Below, one piece after another: positions 7,705-15,281 of a DNA stretch of 64,000 bases (position 1 is the stretch's first letter; each line of letters begins with the position of its first letter). The notes under the pieces are model-generated. The model searched no databases. It had not been told where the DNA came from and saw only the letters and a list, made by a program, of their open reading frames with translations. The translations under genes and the position numbers were made by a program. Source of the stretch: Candidatus Sulfopaludibacter sp. SbA3 (GTDB taxonomy: Bacteria; Acidobacteriota; Vicinamibacteria; Vicinamibacterales; UBA2999). The stretch lies in NCBI GenBank assembly GCA_945903265.1, contig CAMDNQ010000008.1:89013-153012 (forward strand), in the 5' to 3' direction.

Positions 7705-10416
7705 TTAGGGCTTCGCGTCCCGCCAGTTTTCGGCGATTCCCACATCAACGGTCAGCGGCACTTTCAGGACTGCGGCTCCCTGCATCAGCTCGCGGACAGT
7801 GTCGGAGGCGCGCTCCGCTTCTTCCTGCGGCGCCTCGAACAGCAGTTCGTCATGGACTGTGAGGATCATGCGCGTGCGGAAACCGCGCGCCGGTAAAGCC
7901 GTGTGCAGATCGATCATCGCCTTCTTCAGGATGTCGGCCGCCGATCCCTGAATCGGCATGTTCACGGCGGCGCGCTCGGCCGCGGCACGGATCTGGCCGT
8001 TTCTGCTATTCAGCTCCGGCACGAGCCTCCGCCGGCCGAACATGGTCTTCACGGCTCCGGTCTCTCGCGCGCGCGCCAGCGTCTCGTCGATGAATCCGCG
8101 CACTCGGGGGAAGCCGGCGAAATACGCGTCGATGAACTCCTGCGCGGCGTCCTTGGTGACGCCGATGTCCTTGGCCAGCGTGAACGCCGTCTTTCCGTAC
8201 AGCAGGGCATAGTTGACGATCTTCGCGCGCCGCCGCAGCTCGTGTGAGTCGAGCATGCTGTCTGGCCCGAAGACCTTGTTCGCCGTGCGGTCGTGGATGT
8301 CCTCGCCGATCCGGAACGCCTCGATCAGGGCTTCCTCGTCAGCGAGATGCGCGAGTACGCGAAGTTCGATCTGCGAATAGTCGGCAGAGATCAGGACGTG
8401 TCCTGGCGCTGCGACGAAGGCGCGCCGGATGCGCCGTCCCAGTTCCGTGCGGATCGGAATGTTCTGGAGGTTTGGCTCGGAGCTGCTCAGTCGCCCGGTT
8501 GCGGCTACCGCCTGGTTGAAGCAGGTATGGACCCGCCCGGTCCGCGGATGAATCAGCTGCGGCAGGGCATCGATGTACGTGCTCTTGAGTTTGTGGAGTC
8601 CGCGCCACTCGAGCACCAGGCGCGGCAGCTCGTGTCCGAGCGCCAGCTCCTCGAGCACTTCAACCGCCGTCGATGCCGACTTGGTCTTTCCCGTTTTCTT
8701 GAGCGCCGGCAGCTGGAGTTTGTCGAAGAGGATCTCTCCGAGCTGCTTCGGCGAGTTGATGTTGAACTCTTCTCCCGCCAGCTCGAAGATGCGGGATGTG
8801 TACTTCGCCAGCTCACCCTCGATGTGATGGGACTGCGAGGCGAGCGCGGGGCCATCGATCAGGATGCCCGCCCGCTCGATATCGGCCAGCGCAGGAATCA
8901 GCGGCATCTCCAGTTCGCGATAGACCTGGTCGAGGCCGTCAGTCTCCAGCAGCGGGGCCAGCCGATGCGACAGCTGCCGGGCGAGGTCGGCGCGCTCCCC
9001 GGCAAATGTCAGTCCGGCATCAGGCGTCAGCGTTGAAAACTGCACGGACTTGGCGCCCCGGCCGCACACATCCTCTTCGGTCAGCGCCTTGTACCCCAGG
9101 TGTTCGAGCGACGTCTCTTCCAGAGGGTGGCCCGTTCGCGTGGCGTCCAGCAGGTAGCTCGCGAGCATCGAGTCGAACGTAATCCCGCGCAGGTCGACGC
9201 CATGATTCTTGAGGACGACGAGGTCGAACTTGAGGTCATGGCCGACCTTCCTGACGCCTGCGTCCTCGAGGAGCGGCTTGAGCCGCTCGAGCGCCGCCTC
9301 CGGATTCAGCTGCAGTGCTGCAGGGTCGGAGAGGAGATCGCCGCCGTTGGCGCTGCCATGCCGGAGCGGCACGTATCGCGCGTGGCGATCGGCGGTTGAG
9401 AACGACATCCCGACGATCGCTGCGGTCATCGCCGCCGGCTGGTCAGGCACCACGCGCAGGGCGAACTCGCCCGCGGCACGAAGATCGGCGATGAGGCTGT
9501 CGAGATCTGCCGGCGAGGACACGAGCGCGTAGTCCTTCTGAATCGTGTCGGCGGTCGGCGCGTACTCGTTGACGAGCGTCCGGAAGGCGAGCCGGGAGAA
9601 CAGCTCGTAGCAGCGGTCCCGGGACGCACCCCTGTAGCGCATCGACTCGATGGCCACGTCGAGCGGCACATCGCGCCGGATGGTCACCAGTTCACGGCTC
9701 TGCAGCGCCGCGTCCCTGTGCGCCAGAAGCGCCTCCCTATACTTGCGCTGCTTCAGCTCGCCGGCCTGGGCCAGCAGGGCGTCGAGACTGCCGTGCGTGT
9801 TGATGAGATCGATCGCGCCCTTCTTGCCGACGCCGGGGACGCCGCCGACGTTATCGCTCGTGTCTCCCACGAGTGCGAGCACGTCGGTCACGCGCGCGGG
9901 CGTGACACCGAATTTCTCGACGACCGCCGCATCGTCGAACCACGCACCGTCTTCGCGCGGGTCGTACACGCGGATACCGTCCTGCACCAGCTGGAAGAAA
10001 TCCTTATCGATTGAGACGATCGCGACGTCGAAGCCTTCGGCAACCGCGCGCGTCGCGATAGTGCCGATGACGTCGTCAGCCTCGTAGCCTTCGGCGGTGG
10101 TGATCGGCACACCGAGCGCCTCACACGCCTCGTGCACCCAGGCGATCTGCTCGGCGAGATCGTCGGGCATGGCCGCCCGGTTGGCCTTGTAATCGGCGAC
10201 CAGATCGTCGCGAAACGTGCGGCCGGCGAGATCGAACGACGCGGCGATGAACTCCGGATGATGGTCATTCATCAGCTTCCGGAGCATCGTCACGAAGAGG
10301 TAGACCGCGTGCGTGGTCTGGCCTGCCTGGTTCGTCAGGCCGCCTCCGCGGAACGCGTGGTACGCGCGATACATCTGCGAGCTGCCGTCGATCAGGAAAA
10401 GCGTGGGGCGGGACAT
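7705..10416 (-). CDS. polA: DNA polymerase I
   Basis: Repair and Okazaki-fragment polymerase, 903 aa from the ATG at 10416 (MSRPTLFLIDGS). The 5'-3' exonuclease domain covers residues 1 to about 290, with intact acidic motifs such as EGYEADD and DTSDNVGGVPGVG. The central 3'-5' exonuclease fold (about 295-480) has lost the catalytic DxE: the expected FDTET segment reads FALRVV near residues 318-323, so proofreading is probably absent. The polymerase domain is intact, with motif A DYSQIELR (from residue 679), motif C VHDELLFE, and motif B RRRAKIVNYALLYG carrying Tyr736 where E. coli has Phe762. It diverges from a lipoprotein gene. Confidence 0.98.
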   Translation of the reverse strand: MSRPTLFLIDGSSQMYRAYHAFRGGGLTNQAGQTTHAVYLFVTMLRKLMNDHHPEFIAASFDLAGRTFRDDLVADYKANRAAMPDDLAEQIAWVHEACEALGVPITTAEGYEADDVIGTIATRAVAEGFDVAIVSIDKDFFQLVQDGIRVYDPREDGAWFDDAAVVEKFGVTPARVTDVLALVGDTSDNVGGVPGVGKKGAIDLINTHGSLDALLAQAGELKQRKYREALLAHRDAALQSRELVTIRRDVPLDVAIESMRYRGASRDRCYELFSRLAFRTLVNEYAPTADTIQKDYALVSSPADLDSLIADLRAAGEFALRVVPDQPAAMTAAIVGMSFSTADRHARYVPLRHGSANGGDLLSDPAALQLNPEAALERLKPLLEDAGVRKVGHDLKFDLVVLKNHGVDLRGITFDSMLASYLLDATRTGHPLEETSLEHLGYKALTEEDVCGRGAKSVQFSTLTPDAGLTFAGERADLARQLSHRLAPLLETDGLDQVYRELEMPLIPALADIERAGILIDGPALASQSHHIEGELAKYTSRIFELAGEEFNINSPKQLGEILFDKLQLPALKKTGKTKSASTAVEVLEELALGHELPRLVLEWRGLHKLKSTYIDALPQLIHPRTGRVHTCFNQAVAATGRLSSSEPNLQNIPIRTELGRRIRRAFVAAPGHVLISADYSQIELRVLAHLADEEALIEAFRIGEDIHDRTANKVFGPDSMLDSHELRRRAKIVNYALLYGKTAFTLAKDIGVTKDAAQEFIDAYFAGFPRVRGFIDETLARARETGAVKTMFGRRRLVPELNSRNGQIRAAAERAAVNMPIQGSAADILKKAMIDLHTALPARGFRTRMILTVHDELLFEAPQEEAERASDTVRELMQGAAVLKVPLTVDVGIAENWRDAKP

Positions 10417-10457
10417 CAGCAGAGCGGAAACCACGGTAAGGATATCATTGGGTTTTG

Positions 10458-11222
10458 ATGGGTCTTCGAGGGGATCAACGCGCGCGCATTGCCGTGATTG
10501 CCGTCTTCGCGGCTGCCGCCGCCGTCTCCGCGTGTTCCGGGAGCGGCGTGTTCAAGCGCGAGTACGAGTACGAAGAAGAGCTGTACCTCGCGCTTGACGG
10601 CTCGGCGACGCTGAACGTGAACGCCTCAATCGAGTCGCTGAACGCACTTCGCGGCGCGGCGTTCGATCCGGATCCGGTGGCGCGGATCAGCCGCGACGAT
10701 TTACGCCGCTTCTTCGGCGCCGGCAGCGGTTCCGAAGGCGGCTCCGGAAGCGCGGACGTGTCGGTGAGCCTTGCCCGCCGCGACGGCCGCCGATTCGTGC
10801 ATGCGACGGTCGACGTCGACGATGTGGAGGAGCTTGGCCGGCTCGCGCCGTTCTCGTGGTCGGAGTATCAGCTCGGTCGGCGGCAGGACGCGATCGAATT
10901 CCGCCAGCATATCGGGAAGCCTGCGGCGGCTGGCGCGTCCGCCGCATGGACCGGCGAGGAGCTCGTCGCCTTCCGGATGCATCTCCCCAGCGAGATCGTG
11001 TTTCACAACTCGCAGCAGGAAACCCAGCGCGGCAACATCCTCGAGTGGGAACAGCCGCTCTCGGACCGTCTCGCGGGCACACCGCTCGACATCGAAGTAC
11101 AGCTCGAGCCCACGTCAATTCTCACGCAGACGCTTTTGCTGTTCGGCTCGACGGCTGCCGCGGCGATCGCGACGCTGGCAGGGGCGGTGTGGTGGATCAG
11201 CCGCCGGCGGACCGACGGCTGA
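10458..11222 (+). CDS. Predicted lipoprotein with C-terminal membrane helix
   Basis: 254 aa, function not recognised. The N terminus is hydrophobic and ends in the lipobox-like VSAC, so lipidation is likely. A C-terminal membrane segment (LLLFGSTAAAAIATLAGAVWWI) is followed by the basic tail SRRRTDG. The soluble part between holds the acidic patch EYEYEEELYLALDG and alternating beta-like stretches. A TATCAT box lies 9 nt before the ATG, and a TTG one codon upstream could serve as the start. It converges on the BON gene with 9 nt between the stops. Confidence 0.7.
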   Translation: MGLRGDQRARIAVIAVFAAAAAVSACSGSGVFKREYEYEEELYLALDGSATLNVNASIESLNALRGAAFDPDPVARISRDDLRRFFGAGSGSEGGSGSADVSVSLARRDGRRFVHATVDVDDVEELGRLAPFSWSEYQLGRRQDAIEFRQHIGKPAAAGASAAWTGEELVAFRMHLPSEIVFHNSQQETQRGNILEWEQPLSDRLAGTPLDIEVQLEPTSILTQTLLLFGSTAAAAIATLAGAVWWISRRRTDG

Positions 11223-11231
11223 TCGGCGGGA

Positions 11232-11774
11232 TCAGATCTTCTCGAGGTCGCTGGCGACTTCAGCGTCGGTCTTCAGATTGTTCGTAATCGAGAACGCGCC
11301 GAACGAGCTGGCGAGCGAGCGCGCCAGCATGCGATCGATGTTGCTGTTGACGACGCCTTCGAGCGTGACACGCCCGTTCTCCACGATGATGTGGATCGGG
11401 GGGTTGACCATCGCCCCGTAGGTCCAGAAGTTCGAATTACCGTAAATCGACCGTGAAATCCTGAATCGCAGGTCGTCGTCGTATCCCGAGACCGGCAGGA
11501 CGGTGACGTTGTTCTGCACCTGCGTGACGCCGTTCACCCTGGCGACCCGCTCCTCGATATCGTCCACCTTGTACGGCATCGTCACCTTGCCGGTGAGGAC
11601 GACCACGCCGCCCTCGACCTGCGCGTTGACGCTGTCGAAGATGGTGAAGTGCGGGTACTGCAGCACCTGACGGGAAATGTCCTTGAAGATCTGAAGGTCC
11701 TCGCGACCCTGCGCCCAGGCTGGCGCGCCCATCGCGAGTATCACGATGACCGTGGCAAGACACCTGGTAAACAT
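11232..11774 (-). CDS. Periplasmic BON-domain protein
   Basis: 180 aa exported protein of the OsmY/BON type, expected to bind phospholipid or membrane surfaces and to help envelope stability. A signal peptide (residues 1 to about 22, ending PAWA) is followed by two BON-like units: the first around VNAQVEGGVVVLTGKV...RVNGVTQVQNNVTVLP, the second around IHIIVENGRVTLEGVVNS. The ATG at 11774 was chosen because a strong GAGGAGG Shine-Dalgarno precedes it and it starts the signal peptide; the longer frame does not. A sigma-54-type promoter lies about 50 nt upstream, suggesting stress or nutrient control. Confidence 0.88.
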   Translation of the reverse strand: MFTRCLATVIVILAMGAPAWAQGREDLQIFKDISRQVLQYPHFTIFDSVNAQVEGGVVVLTGKVTMPYKVDDIEERVARVNGVTQVQNNVTVLPVSGYDDDLRFRISRSIYGNSNFWTYGAMVNPPIHIIVENGRVTLEGVVNSNIDRMLARSLASSFGAFSITNNLKTDAEVASDLEKI

Positions 11775-11822
11775 ATCGACTCCTCCTCGGTTGTTTCGTG
11801 GCGGGCGCCCACCAGGGCATGA

Positions 11823-11838
11823 GGCAAAGATGCTGCCA
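11823..11838 (-). promoter_or_regulatory. Sigma-54-type (-24/-12) promoter of the BON gene
   Basis: On the minus strand the sequence TGGCAGCATCTTTGCC matches the -24 TGGCA and -12 TTGC elements with exactly 10 nt between the invariant GG and GC. It lies upstream of the BON start in the correct orientation and predicts a leader of about 40 nt that includes the Shine-Dalgarno. The window also encodes an NtrC-type activator at 37955, but no direct link is shown. Confidence 0.6.
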
Positions 11839-11925
11839 GCGATTCCCGCCCGCGATGTCGTCAAAGCCGCGCGTTTTATTGAGGAAAAGTCAGGGGATTC
11901 AGCCGGGTGTCCTCCGGCGTGAACA

Positions 11926-12657
11926 TCAGAGGACGAGCATGGTCGCGATGCCCGCCGCGATCAGAAGGATCTGCCGCAGCGACCCGGCGTCGGTGCGGCC
12001 CCGATGCAGCCCGGGAATCAGGTCTGCCATGGCGACGTAGAGGAAGCTCGCCGCGGCGAGCGCGAGGAAGTAGGGAAGCAGTCGCGGCACCATGTCGAAC
12101 GCGAGCAGCGCGGCCACGGCGCCCGCCGCGCTCGCGGCGGCCGAGAGCACGTTCAGCATCAGCGCCTTTCCGCGCGAGTACCCCGCGTGGAGCAGGATGG
12201 CGAACTCGCCGACCTCCTGCGGAATCTCGTGCGCCGCAACCGCGAACGCCGTCGTGATGCCGAGCGGCACAGACGTCATGACGGCGGCGGCGACGACCGC
12301 GCCGTCCACGAAATTGTGAAACGCGTCGCCGACGAGCACCGGAATCACGCTGCCGTCATGCACTTCGCAGTCGTGCACGTGACAGTGCCGCCAGAGCACG
12401 AGTTTCTCCAGCACGAAGAACAGCAGGATGCCCCACAGCAGCGTGGCAAACACGCGGGACGGCGGCAGCTCCTCGAGCGCAGCAGGGAGGAGCGCCAGCA
12501 TCGCCACGCCAAGCAGCGCGCCGACGGCGTAGCTGACCAGCCACGGGATGACCTTCGAACGCGCGGAATCTGTGATGAGGAGTACGCCGGAGGCGACGAG
12601 GAGGCCCGCGAAGCCGCCGACGAGGCTGAGGCCGAGGGCGATGACGAAAATCGGCAC
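11926..12657 (-). CDS. ZIP-family divalent metal transporter
   Basis: Inner-membrane importer of zinc or related divalent cations, 243 aa with about eight hydrophobic helices. The family signature metal-binding helices are clear: HNFVDG in TM4 and HEIPQEVGEFAILLHAG in TM5. A histidine-containing loop, RHCHVHDCEVHDG, lies between TM3 and TM4, as expected for metal capture. The start is GTG at 12657 with no Shine-Dalgarno; a TATCAT box lies 9 nt upstream on the minus strand, so the mRNA may be leaderless. Metal specificity cannot be told from the sequence. Confidence 0.93.
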   Translation of the reverse strand: MPIFVIALGLSLVGGFAGLLVASGVLLITDSARSKVIPWLVSYAVGALLGVAMLALLPAALEELPPSRVFATLLWGILLFFVLEKLVLWRHCHVHDCEVHDGSVIPVLVGDAFHNFVDGAVVAAAVMTSVPLGITTAFAVAAHEIPQEVGEFAILLHAGYSRGKALMLNVLSAAASAAGAVAALLAFDMVPRLLPYFLALAAASFLYVAMADLIPGLHRGRTDAGSLRQILLIAAGIATMLVL

Positions 12658-12666
12658 GCGAAGGGC

Positions 12667-12672
12667 ATGATA
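12667..12672 (-). promoter_or_regulatory. TATCAT -10 box of the ZIP gene
   Basis: On the minus strand TATCAT ends 9 nt before the GTG start at 12657. No clear -35 and no Shine-Dalgarno are seen. Confidence 0.35.
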
Positions 12673-12682
12673 GCCCTGATTT

Positions 12683-13747
12683 CTACGACGCTATATAGCC
12701 ACGGCGCGAGCGAACCGCCATCCGCCGATCCCGCACTTCGACACGGATGTCGTGCCAGCGGCCGTCCCTTTTTCCGGGACTCGAATAGCCGAGGGAGTAC
12801 TGCTTGCTCAATTCGTCCGCGAGGCGCGCGGTGGCGCCCTCGAGCTCACCGAACCCGCGCACGACCTCCGTGCGTCCACCGGTATCGTCCGTGATCTGAC
12901 GGAGCGCGTCCGCATTCACGCGCTCGGCAGTCGTGCGCGCCCTGTTCGGCGTGTTGCCCCCGATGGGCGGAAACCGCCGCTGCGGCCCGCGGCGGGGCAT
13001 CGGGAATGGAAACGGCGGCGGCAGCTGGATCGCCGGCGCGTTCCTGGTGCTCTGAAGCGTTCCGTCGACGCCGAGCGCGTACACGAGGACTTCCGACTCG
13101 CGAATCAGGCGGCGCAGCTCGCCGACGCCCACGCGGCTGTTCGTGTCGTTGCCGTCGGAGATGACGAGCAGCGCCTTTTTCGGATGCTGGCCGATGCTCG
13201 CAATCGGAAGAGCGTTGGCGATGGCGTCGTACAGCGCGGTGCCTCCAGCCGGCAGCACCCGCGCCACTGCGCGGCTGATGGCACGGCGGTCGGTCGTCCA
13301 CTCCTGGATGACGTGCGGCCGATTGGCAAACTGCAGGAAGAAGAGTTCGTCCTCTGTTTGCAAGAGGTCGTAGACGAAACGATCGATGGCCGCGCGAGCA
13401 GCCGACATCTTGTCGGCGGTCATGCTGCCGCTCGTGTCGAGCGCGATCCCGAGGCTCACGGGCGATCGGTCGTTGTTGAAATGGGTGATTTCCTGCAGCT
13501 CGCCGTCTTCGTAGATGCGGAAGTCCTCGCGGCGGAGCCCGGATACGAAACGGCCCTCACCGTCGGTGACCGTGGCGGTCACATTGATCACCTCCACGCC
13601 GCTCTGGAAGCTGACCCCGTCCTGAGAGCCAGCACCGCCTTGAGAGCCAACACCGCCCTGAGAGCTAACACTGCTCTGCTCCTGGGCGGCTAGCGTCACC
13701 ACGGCAAGGAGTCCTGCAATCGTCGTGAGGAGAGCGTGATGTTTCAT
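12683..13747 (-). CDS. Secreted VWFA-related protein (acidobacterial type)
   Basis: 354 aa. A signal peptide (residues 1 to about 22) leads into a Ser/Gln/Gly-rich repeat stretch and then a short beta domain (VINVTATVTDGEGRFVSGLRR...EDFRIYEDG). The von Willebrand A domain follows, with an intact metal-binding MIDAS motif DTSGSM and the downstream GGTALYDAI and VISDGNDTNS elements. This layout is that of the VWFA-related family expanded in Acidobacteria; the function of that family is not known, and binding of other envelope proteins is the usual guess. The ATG at 13747 is preferred to an upstream TTG because it opens the signal peptide. Confidence 0.9.
   Translation of the reverse strand: MKHHALLTTIAGLLAVVTLAAQEQSSVSSQGGVGSQGGAGSQDGVSFQSGVEVINVTATVTDGEGRFVSGLRREDFRIYEDGELQEITHFNNDRSPVSLGIALDTSGSMTADKMSAARAAIDRFVYDLLQTEDELFFLQFANRPHVIQEWTTDRRAISRAVARVLPAGGTALYDAIANALPIASIGQHPKKALLVISDGNDTNSRVGVGELRRLIRESEVLVYALGVDGTLQSTRNAPAIQLPPPFPFPMPRRGPQRRFPPIGGNTPNRARTTAERVNADALRQITDDTGGRTEVVRGFGELEGATARLADELSKQYSLGYSSPGKRDGRWHDIRVEVRDRRMAVRSRRGYIAS
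13605..13676. repeat. 18-bp tandem repeat in the VWFA gene
   Basis: Three close copies of an 18-bp unit (13623-13640, 13641-13658, 13659-13676) plus a more diverged copy at 13605-13622. On the minus strand they encode a six-residue unit of the form S-Q-G/D-G-V/A-G/S just after the signal peptide. Confidence 0.8.
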
Positions 13748-13846
13748 GATGAAGAAGCGCCTGAAGGGCAAAAGCCTTGCCTTTCAGTTGACGGGGAATT
13801 TCGGCCACATTCTAACTGCGAAATGGCCGGCTGTCGCCTGATGGGG

Positions 13847-14389
13847 TCAGGACAGGTGTTTCATGCCCTCGATGAACCGATAGCCCTCTCGCTCGGCGAG
13901 GACACGGGTGGCCTTGAAGCCGGCGGCATTGAGTGCGCTCAGCGTCGCGCCGGGGTCTGACGGGACGGGGCCGCGTGGACGTCCGGCGAAGCCCAGGCCC
14001 CTCCCCTCGATGATGACAAGGCGCCCCCCGGCACGCAGGACGCGAAACGCCTCGCGAACCACTCCCGGGGCGGCTCCCAGCCGCTGCGCGAAACCGGCCG
14101 GCTGGAGGATGATCACGTCGAATCCGTCGTCGGGGAACGGAAGCGCGTCGAGCGGCGCCACGGCCACATCGACAAGCGCGCCGGCGGCCGCGGCGGCGCG
14201 CCGCGCGTGCTCCGCATCACGCTCGTCTGCCACCGCCACCGCAGCGTGCCCGCTCAATCCCACCTTCGCGGCAATCGCCCCGACCAGCGTCGCATCATCG
14301 ACGCCGATCTGCAGCGCGCGCTCTCCCATGCGCACGCCGCTCATCGCGACGGGAAGACGTTCGAGGGAGGCTTTTCGTAGAAAAAACAT
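13847..14389 (-). CDS. Small SAM-dependent methyltransferase-like protein
   Basis: 180 aa, a class I Rossmann fold of the methyltransferase type. Visible elements are ALQIGVDDATLVGAIAAKVGLSG (the motif I position, but lacking the usual GxGxG), PLDALPFPDDGFDVIILQPAG (motifs II-III) and EAFRVLRAGGRLVIIEGRG (post-motif III, Methyltransf_11 style). Because the glycine-rich loop is altered, SAM binding is likely but not certain. A TATGAT box lies 14 nt before the ATG. The substrate is unknown. It diverges from the lipoprotein gene at 14463. Confidence 0.8.
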   Translation of the reverse strand: MFFLRKASLERLPVAMSGVRMGERALQIGVDDATLVGAIAAKVGLSGHAAVAVADERDAEHARRAAAAAGALVDVAVAPLDALPFPDDGFDVIILQPAGFAQRLGAAPGVVREAFRVLRAGGRLVIIEGRGLGFAGRPRGPVPSDPGATLSALNAAGFKATRVLAEREGYRFIEGMKHLS

Positions 14390-14462
14390 CGATTTTCCCC
14401 ATGATCATAGTCGCCGGCTACATCTTGAGCCGCGGAATGGCCAAGAGGCAGGAGGCGACACG

Positions 14463-15191
14463 ATGATGATCCGGCTACGCGGCCCGTACGTTGCCCTGGT
14501 TCTTGCAGCTCTCATCTGCACGTCCTGCGGCGACAAAAACGCGGTCCCGCCGGCTGGCGTGGCCCCAACTCCGGTCACCGCGGGCACAAGCGTTCTCAGC
14601 GTGACGGTCACACCCAGCTCCATCTTGCTCACCCAGGGCGAACGGGCCACGCTTGCTGCCACCGTCACCGCCGAGGCGGGCGTCACGGATCGTTCCGTCA
14701 CATGGAGTTCCAGCAATACCAGCATCGCGAGCGTCGACGCCAACGGCATCGTGACCGCCGTCGGTCAGGGAACCACCACAATCCTCGCAACCTCCCGCGC
14801 GAATGCGGCGGTCGCCGGAGCGGCGGCTGTCGTCGTTATCGCTGCGGCGACCCCGCCACCGCCCGCTGCGTCGCCCTCAACGACCTACGGCGTGACGCTC
14901 ACTGTCACATCGGATCCCCAAGGGCACGAGCCGTTCGCGAACTTCACGTCCGTGAAGCTCATTACGTGCGCGACCAGCGGGACCACGGTGACAATTACCG
15001 GCGCGGCCCCCTGGGTGACAGTCACCGGGACCGTGAGTGCCAGTGGCAGTTTCACGGCGACGGGTACCGGAACGGTCGCGGGCCGCTCCGGCGTCACGGT
15101 CACGGCGACCGGCACGTTCTCGGGCAACTCGTTTCCGGAACCGTCACGCTGGGTCCAGGGTTGCCGAACGGCAACGAAACGTTATCCCTGA
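14463..15191 (+). CDS. Ig-like (BIG2) lipoprotein, probably frameshifted near its 3' end
   Basis: 242 aa as read. The signal peptide ends in the lipobox ICTSC, so it is a likely lipoprotein. A bacterial Ig-like group 2 domain covers about residues 40-125 (TVTPSSILLTQGERATLAATV and VTWSSSNTSIASVDANGIVTAVGQGTTTI). A Pro-rich linker and a Thr/Gly-rich beta domain follow. The last residues (PEPSRWVQGCRTATKRYP) look out of frame, while the -1 frame continues the beta pattern as GTVTLGPGLPNGNETLSL and stops at 15208. A one-base deletion around 15125-15140 would explain this. A strong AGGAGG precedes the ATG. An adhesion or surface role is inferred. Confidence 0.8.
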   Translation: MMIRLRGPYVALVLAALICTSCGDKNAVPPAGVAPTPVTAGTSVLSVTVTPSSILLTQGERATLAATVTAEAGVTDRSVTWSSSNTSIASVDANGIVTAVGQGTTTILATSRANAAVAGAAAVVVIAAATPPPPAASPSTTYGVTLTVTSDPQGHEPFANFTSVKLITCATSGTTVTITGAAPWVTVTGTVSASGSFTATGTGTVAGRSGVTVTATGTFSGNSFPEPSRWVQGCRTATKRYP

Positions 15192-15243
15192 GCGGCTCGC
15201 GTCAATAGGGCGCGGACGAGGAGATTTGCGGCGCGTATTAGCT

Positions 15244-15272
15244 TTGTCACAACTGTATTCGCGGACTAAAAT
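15244..15272 (+). promoter_or_regulatory. Sigma-70-type promoter of the inositol-phosphate synthase gene
   Basis: TTGTCA (15244-15249), 17 nt spacer, TAAAAT (15267-15272). The GTG start codon is only 9 nt after the -10 box, which predicts a transcript with essentially no leader. Confidence 0.65.
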
Positions 15273-15281
15273 GGCGAGCTT

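Noticed and set aside
13605..13676. Short tandem repeat considered as a CRISPR remnant
   Set aside because: There are no spacers; it is an in-frame coding repeat.
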